From Deltaproteobacteria bacterium (GTDB lineage: Bacteria > Lernaellota > Lernaellaia > JACKCT01), in the NCBI GenBank assembly GCA_027493875.1, contig JAOSJX010000028.1, positions 62,001-126,000 of the forward strand: a stretch of 64,000 nucleotides of DNA. The letters are read 5' to 3'. This document shows positions 1 to 8,808 of this stretch, piece by piece (position 1 is the stretch's first letter; each line of letters opens with the position of its first letter). The notes beneath the pieces are model-generated. The model searched no databases, was not told the origin of the DNA, and saw only the letters and a program-made list of their open reading frames with translations. The position numbers and the translations under genes were made by a program.

Positions 1-114
1 AAGTCGATGACAAACGAAAATATCACTCTCTGTCTTTCGTGTCGGCGTTCGCCAGAAAACACATTGCCTCGAAAGATTGTTTTCCTGGGGCAATTCCGTC
101 CCGCCACGCTCCGG

Positions 115-161
115 TTACAATGGTCGATGGCGGCATCCATTCCGATTCACGTTCCCGAATA
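115..161 (-). pseudogene. Severed C-terminal codons of the large gene beyond the IS
   Basis: If the IS and one TA copy are removed, the minus-strand frame runs from ...PPQDP into IRERESECRHRPL and ends at TAA (115-117). This stretch therefore looks like the original 3' end of the gene that now stops in the IS. Positions 1-114 to the left hold no gene I can support. Confidence 0.6.
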
Positions 162-187
162 TTGATATCTGCATAAGTAACGCAATA
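162..187 (+). repeat. IS630 left terminal inverted repeat
   Basis: Outer 26 bases of the element, starting TTGATATCTG, directly preceded by the TA target dinucleotide at 160-161. It pairs with the copy at 1239-1264. Confidence 0.88.
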
Positions 188-193
188 GCGAGG

Positions 194-1208
194 TCAAAAA
201 AGAGAGAGCTGGGCTTCGTGGACGCACCGGCGGAGGCGACGTTGGGAGAGCGCGGTTTGCGTGATACGGTGCGTGAGGTCGCCGAGCAGGTCGTGAACGT
301 CGTCGGGCCGGCCGTTGGCTAGGTCGGATTTCACGACGGACCAAACGTGCTCGACCGGATTGAGGTCCGGCGCGTAGGGCGGAAGGCTTCCAGGTGAAGC
401 CGCGTGGTCCGGGCGAGAAGGTCCTTGACGGGACGGGAACGATGAAAGGCGACGTTATCCCAAAGAACGATGATAGGCCCGGGAAGGTGCCTCAGCAGTT
501 GCCGGAGGAACTCGGCCGCGGCCTCGCCGTTGATGTTGTCCGTCGAGAAATCGAAATACAGCCCGCAACGCAGGCGCTTCCGGGCTGACGGAGAGGCCCG
601 CGATGACGGAAATCCGCTCATGACGGTAGCGGTGCGTCAGGACCGGCGTTTGCCCTTTGGGCGCCCAGGTCTTGCGGACGGGCGGGATGAGGCAGAAGCC
701 GGATTCGTCAATGAAGACGAGGTGGGCGCCCAGATCTTCGGCGTTTTTTTACCCTCGGCCATTCCTCGCGCGTCCAGCGTTCGATCGCGGCGTTGTCGCG
801 TTCCTTGGCGCGGCGGTCGGGCTTCTGGTGCGACCAGCCCAGCGAGGCCATGAGGCGGCCGATATGATCCCGGTGGTAGGACACGCCGAAGCGCTTTTCG
901 ATCAGGTCGGCGATGCGCTGCGTGGTCCACAGGTCCGTGGGGTAGCCGTGCTTCATCGCGCCCTTCAGGAGCATCGTGGTCAGTCGCGACCGTTGCTTCT
1001 CCGTGAGTTTGCGCGGGCGGCCCGAAGCGCGCTTGACTTCAAAGACACTTTCGCCCTCCACCGCGCGTTGATCGCGCCAACGAAGCACCGAACTGGGATC
1101 GCAGCGGACGAGGCGGGCGGTTTCGTGCAGGTTGTGCCCTTCGTCGAGAAAGGCCAGCGCTTTGCGGCGTCGATCCGAAAGCCATTTCGCGGAACCGGCA
1201 GGACGCAT
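194..1208 (-). CDS. IS630-family transposase (three frame changes)
   Basis: DDE transposase that cuts and pastes the surrounding element. The N-terminal half holds the helix-turn-helix region (repeated arginines, motif GRPRKLTE) that binds the terminal repeats. The catalytic half shows all three acidic motifs: FIDESGF, LWDNVAFH and DLNPVEHVW. Start is the ATG at 1208 behind a GGAGG ribosome site 5 bases upstream; the product ends LSLF at 194. The frame changes at the A7/T7 run 744-750, near 590 and near 388. With one base restored at each place the protein is about 338 residues, normal for the family. Whether the copy is active depends on whether these are sequencing errors, which I think likely given the same pattern in essential genes. 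Confidence 0.88.
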
Positions 1209-1235
1209 GGAACACCTCCAACGAAGAGGGCTCCA

Positions 1236-4200
1236 TTATATTGTATTACTTATACAGATGTCAATAGGATCTTGCGGTGGACTGACGCCCGACTCGTTAA
1301 GTCGATGCGCCTCAACCAGTTTGTTAATCGGCCAAAAATATTTGTAACTCAGAATGTTGGTTGTTTGATCGTTTACTAAAGGAGGTCGAAGCATTTCGCC
1401 GTAGATAACCTTTTCGGGTGCTACTACGTGGCGCAAAAATGCGAGCATTTTAAGATATCGATACTTATCTGGATCAACATACGTCCTGCAATGCTTCTGA
1501 AAAACTGAGCTTGGAAGCCATGTGTGCCGACCTGGCCACGCGTCGAATAACCAATTAATATAAATATTGTTTGCAGGGTCATCTCGATCAATATAAATCA
1601 AGGGCCACGCGCCGATACTCTCTGGTTGCTGCGGCGCTTCCGGATCGTCGGTGCTTTGGTTCCAGCTCGTGACATAGGCCGGTGTCTCAACGTCCATGTC
1701 GAGTTCCGGATCGTCCTTCTGGTAAAACACGTCAACGCACCATGCGTCGTAGACGAGGTTTGAAATCATTCCGTTCAAGTAAGTTTGCGCGATCAACCAA
1801 TAAAAGGCGTCTCCGACATCGGGGGTGGAGCCGTTTCATCCACGTCGTGTGGCGGCGTGCCGCCGGAGAGCGTCGTATTCAAAACCTGGACGGGCATGAC
1901 CGGGTTATAGACGTATTGAAGCAGCGGGATCTCTTGGATTCTTCCGCGCGCTTTCCAAAATCGGCTGGAGCGCTCTGACATCAAAATTCAAATAGTACGG
2001 CTTATACGGCCCCAACGAATCGACCGTCGAATAGTAATCCACCGCATCAATCAGAAATTCGACGATGCTTTCCGTTCCGAAGACCATTTTCCGCGGCGTT
2101 CCTTTGAAATGATCGCTGCGGCCGTAAACGGTTTCGAGCGCGAGCCGTCTTTTCGTCGCGCCGATAAACCCGCCGTTACCGACCTGGAACCGCCCGTTGT
2201 GGAGGTGCCGGGTCCCCGGTTGAGGATTGATCCCATGGCCGATATCGTCCGGCCCCGGCTCGTGCCAGTTGAAGCATTCGAGCCCGGAGATCGCGAACGC
2301 GATATCGTGATAAACGCCGTCGAGCCGCAGGACGTCGAGAGTTTCCGCCACGAGTGCGTTGCGAATCCACCCGTTGCGCCGGTGGAAAAATTCCTCGTAG
2401 GCCACGGTTGCAACGCAGAGCATTCGTTGTTTCCATCTAAATTCGCTGTCGGGCCAGCCTTGCGGCGCGATCTGCTGGAGATACCAGGGCGAGCCGGGGT
2501 CCGTTCGGTCCCCCGCTTTCCACCCGGGAAATCGCCGGCCCGGTCGGGATCGAGCGCGGTCATGCGGTGGCCGAAAATATACGGCACGATGAAATCGCCG
2601 AGATCCCTTTAATCTGATCGAAGTTCAGCCGGTAAGGCGGACTCTGCGTCGCGAGTCCGTAATGGGCGGTCCAGAATTTTTGGTTGTTGCCGAACTGGTC
2701 CCCGCCGTCGTGGCGGTCCCCGAAAGGCCAGTGCCAGTCCCACGCGATACCGAAAAGGGTTTTTGCGAAGCTATTCTTTTCATCCGGAAGTTTCAGGATA
2801 TTGTGGATGTACCGGAAATAACTGTTTTCCGGTTTGCCGTCCGGCGCCGCCAGCGTCATCTCCGCCGTCAGAAATCCCGACGCCAGACCAACGTCGCCGT
2901 AAAACCCAAAGCCGATATCCTTGCGGTCCCGTTCGTACCGGTCGATCTGCGCCCATTCCTGGCGTCGTGCCCACGCTTTGTAGATATCGGCCAGATCGGT
3001 CCACGCCATGGGTCCGTCCGCCGGATTCTGATTGAAGACGCGCATCATCAGCCGGTAGCTCGATTGCCGGTAATCCTTCCACACCGGCCGGCAGAATGTT
3101 CCAACGAACGGTTTAATATCGCGCCGCCCCTTCGGCGGATCGACGAACGGATCGACAGGCTCCGGTACGTACGACTTGCACACGTCGTCATTGTAACTCG
3201 ACAATTCAAATTGAAACGGATTTCCCGGCCCCACGGTAAATTGTTTTCCGAAAAATCCGTCATCGTGTGTTCCGAAATACAAACCCCAGCCGCTTCCGTA
3301 CGCTCCGTTCGTCGTTCCGTAAAATCCGCAAAACTGCATGGGCATCGAATAGCCGTTCGGGTAGTAACCGGACAGCCGGCCGCGAAAATAGATGAGATTG
3401 CGCGAAGGATCCGGCACCAGATATCCGACTTTGAAGGGAAAAACGAGATACGTATCTTCGCCGGTGGTTTCTCCGGGATCCGGACCCCGTCGAGAACCGG
3501 ATAACGAAACGAGTAGAGGCCGAAATCGTCATAATCGATCTTGTCCGCCTCCGGCCTCGATACTTCGAAATTTCCAAAGTAGACGAATCCGTTGTCGCCG
3601 ACTTCGGCTTCAACGGAGACATTCAAGTGTGCGTGCTCCTTGTCGCCGAAAGCGTAACCGTGACCGGTTCGAACCGCCGTGACGGTCCAAGTAATATCCG
3701 CGCGCGACGCGTCGCCGCCTCCCTCCGTTCTCACGTCAATGTCGTTCACGTAAAACAGAATAACGGGATCAGGGGGCATGATATCGGGGGGCATAAGTCT
3801 TGCCGAATCGTCGGGTTTGAGAAGCCCGAGAAACAGATCCATTCCGAAAGGCGATTCGAAAAACGTTCCGTCTTTCTGGTAATAGAGATAGGTCGTTCCT
3901 TCCGGCGGAATTGGCGGCTCGGCATCTCCGATCTCGTACCGTTGGCATTGATGGCTCAGCCAGACCTTTCCTTGGATCTTAATCTGCGTAATGCAACCGG
4001 AATGCGGATCGATCGTCACTTCCGTTTCGCCGTTTTTTATTTTCTTGCCGAGCCCGGCGGCCCGGGCCGCGCGGGCCTCGGCCAGCGGAATGAATTCCCC
4101 GTCAGGCCCCTTGACCATCGCGACGTAGTTCGGCTCTTTGGGGAGGTCTTTGATGTGGACGGTCGTATAGCCGGACGACGAGACCGCGCCGGGTTGCGGC

Positions 4201-4334
4201 GCGGCCGTCGTTGCCTTCTTCTTCAAGTAAACTGGACGCAGGGTGTCGTCGAGCTTCTTGACATCGACCGGTCGGAGCGTGTCGTCAAGATCTTTGACGT
4301 TGACCGGTCTCAGTTTGTCGTCGTCGCCCGGCAT
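1236..4334 (-). CDS. Large putative glycoside-hydrolase-like protein, 3' end disrupted by the IS
   Basis: One product of about 1030 residues, read through five frame changes (near 3480, 2600, 2525, 1945 and 1818). It starts at 4334, two bases after the stop of the beta-helix gene. The N-terminus carries three copies of a 13-residue unit with core DDTLRPV. A beta-rich region rich in Tyr, Gly and Asp follows, then a segment that reads like a TIM-barrel sugar hydrolase (DGVYHDIAFAISG, a conserved Asp context, and GTESIVEFLIDA with a possible acid Glu). I recall similar layouts in proteins with DUF6259, but cannot confirm this. Before the IS arrived the protein ended about 12 residues beyond PPQDPI, at the TAA at 115-117; now it reads into the IS terminal repeat and stops at 1236. 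A phage or injection-particle structural protein is an alternative. Confidence 0.5.
1239..1264 (-). repeat. IS630 right terminal inverted repeat
   Basis: Read on the minus strand it starts TTGACATCTG and matches the left end at 22 of 26 positions. The TA target copy follows at 1265-1266. Read-through from the host gene enters this repeat and stops at a TAA at 1236-1238. Confidence 0.88.
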
Positions 4335-4336
4335 GG

Positions 4337-5350
4337 CTACTTCACCGTGGCCGCGCCCCCGGTGACCACCACCTGATTCGCTTCCAGAATCGTATCCTTG
4401 CCGTCGAGAATATTCGCGTCCGCGAAGGAGAGGTTTTCGATGCCGGTGGCCACGGAGCCCGACTCCGCCGCCAGCCCGTAATACTGGTCCGACTTGTACG
4501 CCGTGCCGTTCAGGATCTTCACGTGCGCGATGTCCGTGTCGTCGTCGACGAAGATCGCGTCCCGGATGTCCATCGTGCTGTTCATGCGGATGAGGATACC
4601 ATAATACTTCAGGATCGGCGTCGCCGTTTTGATCGTCGTCACGTATTTCGTGGGATCGTCCTCCCACGCCTCGAAGCTCACCAGCGCGTTCTGCCAGCCC
4701 AAAACGCCGATCCGCAGGTTATCCTCGATGAAATTCTCGCCGATTACCTTCAGGTTCGCGAATTCGATCCCCGCCGCGCCGATCCGGCAATCGTGCGCAT
4801 AGACGTTGTAAAGCTCCAGCGTGGAGTATTTCGCCGCCAGGAAGCCGACGACCCCTTCCTCCGCGGCGCAGTAGTGCATGCGGACCTCGCTGTATTCCGT
4901 GACCTCCGCCGCCGCGCGGCCCGTGCTCGCGTTCGTGCTCATAAAGGCGATCCCGTAGAATTCCACGTTCTTGCACTTCTCGATATCGAAGGGCGGGACG
5001 GTGACCGGCTTATCCGCCTTGGGGTTCCAGTCGCCCGCGCCGTCGGAGGCGTTATAGGGGTCGGCGTCGCCGGACGCGTAGTTGGTGGTGTTGAAGACTT
5101 CTGTTTTGAAGGTCAGCGACCCGTCGGGGCCGAACACCAAGCGGGACAGATCGACCTTGCCCGAAGTTTCCGTATACGTCTGCGGCGCGGCGAGCGTTCC
5201 CTTGAGCCAGACGGTGATCCCCTCCGTGATCGTTCCGAGGGCGGCGACGAGCTCGACGGCCTTCGAGATGTGCTGGACCGCGTTCCCCCACGACTCGCCG
5301 TCGTTCGCGTCATTCCCGCTCAGGAAATCGGCATAATAATTCGCCGCCAT
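4337..5350 (-). CDS. Parallel beta-helix repeat protein
   Basis: Intact 337-residue protein. It opens with YYADFLSGNDANDG and a run of short repeated strands (for example 'ECKNVEFYGIAF'-like and 'YSTLELYNVYAHD' rungs), the look of a right-handed parallel beta-helix as in pectate lyase-like and tail-spike proteins. There is no signal peptide, so it is either cytoplasmic or part of a particle exported by other means. Start is the ATG at 5350 behind GGGAGG. Its TAG stop is two bases before the ATG of the large downstream gene, so the two are probably translated together and may act in one surface or particle structure. No catalytic residues can be assigned with confidence. Confidence 0.7.
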   Translation of the reverse strand: MAANYYADFLSGNDANDGESWGNAVQHISKAVELVAALGTITEGITVWLKGTLAAPQTYTETSGKVDLSRLVFGPDGSLTFKTEVFNTTNYASGDADPYNASDGAGDWNPKADKPVTVPPFDIEKCKNVEFYGIAFMSTNASTGRAAAEVTEYSEVRMHYCAAEEGVVGFLAAKYSTLELYNVYAHDCRIGAAGIEFANLKVIGENFIEDNLRIGVLGWQNALVSFEAWEDDPTKYVTTIKTATPILKYYGILIRMNSTMDIRDAIFVDDDTDIAHVKILNGTAYKSDQYYGLAAESGSVATGIENLSFADANILDGKDTILEANQVVVTGGAATVK

Positions 5351-5431
5351 GATCGCCTCCCTTTCCCTTTTTGAAAGCTGATAATACTTTCAATTGTTTT
5401 GTTACTTCGCTTCACCGTCCCGGCCCCTTTC

Positions 5432-5473
5432 CAACGGGAGAGGCAACGGGAGAGGCAACGGGAGAGGCAACGG
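5432..5473 (+). repeat. 12-bp tandem repeat, 3.5 copies
   Basis: The unit CAACGGGAGAGG repeats perfectly at 5432, 5444 and 5456, with a partial copy to 5473. It lies about 80 bases upstream of the beta-helix gene start. The rest of 5351-5600 has no gene and nothing else I can name. Confidence 0.9.
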
Positions 5474-5626
5474 TATCACAACGCGCGGATGATTACAAGA
5501 GAAATCTGGAAGACATTTAGATGACAATTAACGCTAAATTCCGACACCGGTGTCAGGTTTGAAAAAGTTTCGTCATCCCGCGCGCTTCGCGGCCTGATTC
5601 ATCCTTCATCCCTCCTCCCCCTGGCA

Positions 5627-5864
5627 CGCCGTAGCCCCGCTCCAAGCGGAGCGGGAGGCGGCTTCCGCCTTCCTTTGTCGCGATCCGTCCGGTCGCTTCG
5701 CGGTTAATGTGTGGGGGGACAAACGGCATGGGGTTTGAGGCTTGAAACGTGGAACGGTGCGAAGGAGGCTTGAGGGAGTGTGGCATGAGGCTTGGACGAC
5801 TGCGTGCTCACCGGGTGAGTACGCGGAGCGAATTGGCGCGGACTCACCGCACGTGAGTCCGCGC
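5627..5864. repeat. Cluster of palindromic repeat modules (copy 1)
   Basis: Three hairpin-forming modules lie in the 3' end of the diguanylate cyclase gene. (a) A block beginning CACGCCGTAGC leads into CCCGCTC...GAGCGGG (about 5640-5670). (b) 5803-5823 is a 10-bp stem with one mismatch around the core CTCACC/GGTGAG. (c) 5836-5864 is a perfect 12-bp stem, GCGCGGACTCAC / GTGAGTCCGCGC, with a 5-base loop. The same words recur at 41399-41838. They behave like an interspersed extragenic palindromic family that has entered a coding 3' end. Confidence 0.75.
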
Positions 5865-7629
5865 TTGCGGAAAGCGGGCCGCCGCGCGCCACGCCGGCTT
5901 TCTCCCGCGACGAAATCAGACGGCCGCTTTTTTCGTCCTGGTCGTCGGCGGAATCTTTTTTTGGTGCGACGGGAAGCGTCTTGGGCTTCGGAACGAGAAG
6001 CTCCCACAGGACGACGCGGTTGCGTCCCTCGCCTTTGGCCTGATAGAGCGCCATATCCGCGGATTTGACGAGGCCCGTGATGTCGCGGCCGTGGTCCGGG
6101 TACACCGCGACGCCGGCGGAGATCGTCATCGGCTTGGGCATGTTCGGCACCGGCGTTTCCGACACTTTCTTGCGGAGCCGCTCCGCCAGCCTGACCGCGC
6201 CCTCGCCGCCGGTTTCGGGCAGGAAAATGGCGAACTCCTCCCCGCCGAACCGGCACGGAATATCCGTGCTGCGCAGGGTGTCGGTGATGACTTTAGAGAT
6301 CGTCACCAGCGCCTCGTCGCCGACGAGATGGCCGTAGGTGTCATTGATGCTCTTGAAGTGGTCGATGTCGATCATGATGAGCGCGAAACCGGCGCCGTAC
6401 CGGTCCGCGCGGTTGATCTCTTCCTGAATGCGGTGCTTGAAGAAGCGGCGGACGAAAAGGCCGGTGAGTTCGTCCTTGATGGCCAGGCTGTAGAGTTGGG
6501 ACCGGTGGATGGAAACGGACGCCTGGTTCGCCAGCGCCGTCATGAGATCCAGATCGTCTTTCGTAAAGTCCTTGCCGCTCTTTTTATTGGTGATGTTCAC
6601 GATGCCGATCGCTTCGTCGTTCGCGACCAGCGGCACGCACACCAGCGACCGCACGTTCGTATTGTCTTTTCCGGTGAATTCCTCATCGCCGGGGATGTTG
6701 TTGACGATGCGCGCTTTGCCGTCCACGAAAACCTTGCCCGCGATGCCCTCGCCCGGCGCGAAGGACATGCAGTCCTTTTCCCCGGCGTTGATGGCGCGCT
6801 GCAACTCCTCGTCCGACAGGCCGCGGACCACGCGCACCGTGAGGCGCCCGCTGTGCGGATCGAGCAGCATCAGCGAGCCCTTTTCCGCCTCGGTGGTCTT
6901 GCATGCTTCGTCGAGAATGAAACGCAACAGATCCCCGAGCTCCGCGATATGGCCCATCATGCGGCCGATGTTGTAGAGCATGGCGAGGTTGTTGAGCGTT
7001 TTGTCGAGCGCCTGCTTGTCGCGCTGATTGATCTCGTAGAGCATCGCGGTTTTCAGCGACGGCGCGGCCTGCGACGCGAAGCGCTGGAGATATTGATGCG
7101 TGCGCGTTTCCACGCGGTGGCCCGGGACGTGATACGCGGCGAAGCCGAGCGGTTCCTGCCCGATCACCATGGGCAGAAAGAAGCTCAGACCGGACTCGGC
7201 CAATTCGGATTCCGTGAGGAAATCGCCGAATCGGAGCTCGCCCTCGGGCGTGCGCGTCAGGAAGGACTCGGACTGGCAGACCAGTTCCCAAAATAGGCCG
7301 TCCGGACGTTCGAATTTGAAATCGTCGCCGAACCTCTCCGGCAGATTCGTCGCCTCGGCGAGACGGAAAACGCCGGGGTCCGGCCAATAAAAGAAAAACG
7401 CGGAGCGGTCGGAGCCGAGCCGTTCGCGCACGATGGAATTGAGAATCTTCACTTTGCCGGAAAGATCCTGCACGCGGTTCAGCGCCTTCACGGCGAAAAT
7501 GATCTCGCGCGTTTCAAACAGGTCGGCTTCGAGATGCTGGATGAGCCGCCGCGCCTGGTTCAGCTCGTCGTAAGCGGCGTCAAGCGTCGCGAGATCGTTG
7601 TTCCCTTGCGGCGGACGTTTTCCCGGCAT
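5704..7629 (-). CDS. GAF-domain diguanylate cyclase (GGDEF)
   Basis: Makes cyclic di-GMP from two GTP. Residues about 30-190 look like a first sensory GAF-like region, about 205-365 a second, clearer GAF domain, and about 385-540 the GGDEF cyclase domain. The active-site loop reads GGEEF. An RSTD motif ends five residues before it, the usual allosteric inhibition site, so product feedback is expected. There are no membrane segments, so the signal is likely cytoplasmic. I chose the ATG at 7629 because GAGGAGA lies just ahead of it; the frame is open a little further upstream. The last 100 or so residues are Ser/Arg/Pro-rich and are encoded by the palindromic repeats at 5627-5864, so the natural stop may have been lost or extended. 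Confidence 0.93.
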   Translation of the reverse strand: MPGKRPPQGNNDLATLDAAYDELNQARRLIQHLEADLFETREIIFAVKALNRVQDLSGKVKILNSIVRERLGSDRSAFFFYWPDPGVFRLAEATNLPERFGDDFKFERPDGLFWELVCQSESFLTRTPEGELRFGDFLTESELAESGLSFFLPMVIGQEPLGFAAYHVPGHRVETRTHQYLQRFASQAAPSLKTAMLYEINQRDKQALDKTLNNLAMLYNIGRMMGHIAELGDLLRFILDEACKTTEAEKGSLMLLDPHSGRLTVRVVRGLSDEELQRAINAGEKDCMSFAPGEGIAGKVFVDGKARIVNNIPGDEEFTGKDNTNVRSLVCVPLVANDEAIGIVNITNKKSGKDFTKDDLDLMTALANQASVSIHRSQLYSLAIKDELTGLFVRRFFKHRIQEEINRADRYGAGFALIMIDIDHFKSINDTYGHLVGDEALVTISKVITDTLRSTDIPCRFGGEEFAIFLPETGGEGAVRLAERLRKKVSETPVPNMPKPMTISAGVAVYPDHGRDITGLVKSADMALYQAKGEGRNRVVLWELLVPKPKTLPVAPKKDSADDQDEKSGRLISSREKAGVARGGPLSASADSRAVSPRQFAPRTHPVSTQSSKPHATLPQASFAPFHVSSLKPHAVCPPTH

Positions 7630-7803
7630 TGTTCTCCTCGCCCCGGCCGGCGGACAGACGTATCCATTCAATCCTTCAACTTGTTATCGGGTTTTCGAGC
7701 GCCAAGCTTGACCGGGTTCGTGAGTTTTTGGACGGCGGGAATGACTGCGGTTCGCCGCGCGGTTTGACAAATAGACCAATGATATCAAATATTTATAGTC
7801 ATA

Positions 7804-8661
7804 TTAAAAGATTCGGCGTTGCGTCCGTCCGTTGCCGGGCAACGATCCGGCCAGAAATCCGGCCGACCGGGCCATCAGATTCATGACGCCGATGACGGAA
7901 TCGTTGACCCGTCCCGAACGAAGGTCGTCAAAGGCCGTCGTTCCGAGATGCCGGTAAGTGTTGATCACATACGGCAGGCGCGATTTGCCGTTTTTCCGCA
8001 GCGCGTAGGTCGCGAACCGGGCGTGCTTATAGGCCTGCTTCGTGATGTCCGTGAGACCGCCGCCGGGAAGATGTTCGACCACCGCCGTCGGGTCGTAGAC
8101 CAGCCGGTGGCCGGCGTCGCGGATGCGCAGGCTGATATCGACGTCCTCGCCCGCGCGGTCGAAAGTGGAATCAAAGCCGCCGACGTCTCTGAGCACCTGC
8201 GTGCGAAAAGCGGCGCACAGGCCCATCACCATCCAATCGCTTTCGATTTCCTTGGAGCCGTGATCCTGCGGCGTCGTCCGTGCCCGCCAGCGTTGCGCGT
8301 CGCTGATGAGCCCGCCCTCCACCCCGCGGCCGCCGACGGCGCCGACCTTCGGGTCGTCAAAATGCGCCACCAGATTCGCCAGACAATCGGGCTTCGGCAC
8401 CGCGTCGCTGTCGAAAAACGCGATGATATCGCCTTTGGCGTGTTCCATAATCGTGTTCCGCGCATGCGCCAGACCGAGGTTGCGCTCGTGCGTGAGCACG
8501 CGCACGCCGAGCGCCATGGCTTCCGCGCCCGTCCCGTCGCACGAGCCGTCGTCCACGACGAGAATTTCGAGCGGGTGGTGCGATTGCGCTTTGACCGCTT
8601 CGACCACGCGGCCGATCGTCACGCAATTATTGAAAGACGGAATGCCGACGCTGACGTTCAT
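7804..8661 (-). CDS. Family 2 glycosyltransferase
   Basis: Transfers a sugar from a nucleotide-sugar donor, probably for a surface polysaccharide. The N-terminal GT-A fold shows VGIPSFNN, the ILVVDDGS strand, FFDSDAVP (the metal-binding DxD-type motif) and, further on, the acceptor-side Glu-Asp in FDRAGEDVDISLR. The protein has about 285 residues and no membrane segments apart from a mildly hydrophobic C-terminus. Start is the ATG at 8661 after GGGGGA; a GTG at 8679 is in frame but less well placed. It is probably a separate unit from recJ, with 147 bases between. The substrate cannot be told. Confidence 0.87.
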   Translation of the reverse strand: MNVSVGIPSFNNCVTIGRVVEAVKAQSHHPLEILVVDDGSCDGTGAEAMALGVRVLTHERNLGLAHARNTIMEHAKGDIIAFFDSDAVPKPDCLANLVAHFDDPKVGAVGGRGVEGGLISDAQRWRARTTPQDHGSKEIESDWMVMGLCAAFRTQVLRDVGGFDSTFDRAGEDVDISLRIRDAGHRLVYDPTAVVEHLPGGGLTDITKQAYKHARFATYALRKNGKSRLPYVINTYRHLGTTAFDDLRSGRVNDSVIGVMNLMARSAGFLAGSLPGNGRTQRRIF

Positions 8662-8808
8662 CGTTAATCCCCCGAGCACGCTGGCTGCCGCCCGAAACCC
8701 GAATACAATACGCCGTCAAACCCCAAGACACTCGCGCAGTTTTCGGCAGTTTTGAGTGTACCACAAAAACGTGGGAGAGCGAACAATTTTTTTCCCGGAA
8801 GTGGCGGC

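Larger units (their letters stand above)
162..1264 (-). mobile_element. IS630-family insertion sequence, about 1.1 kb
   Basis: A complete insertion sequence. Its two ends are 26-bp imperfect terminal inverted repeats (162-187 and 1239-1264) that match at 22 of 26 positions; each begins TTGA and shares the core ATAAGTAA. Each end is flanked by a TA dinucleotide (160-161 and 1265-1266), the target duplication expected of the IS630/Tc1 group. One transposase gene fills the interior on the minus strand. Length and structure fit the family. The element sits inside the 3' end of the large minus-strand gene that begins at 4334, so it is a recent passenger in that locus. Confidence 0.9.

Noticed and set aside
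5432-5473. 12-bp repeats as an origin iteron array
   Set aside because: There is no replication initiator gene nearby, the units are contiguous rather than helically spaced, and no DnaA boxes were seen.
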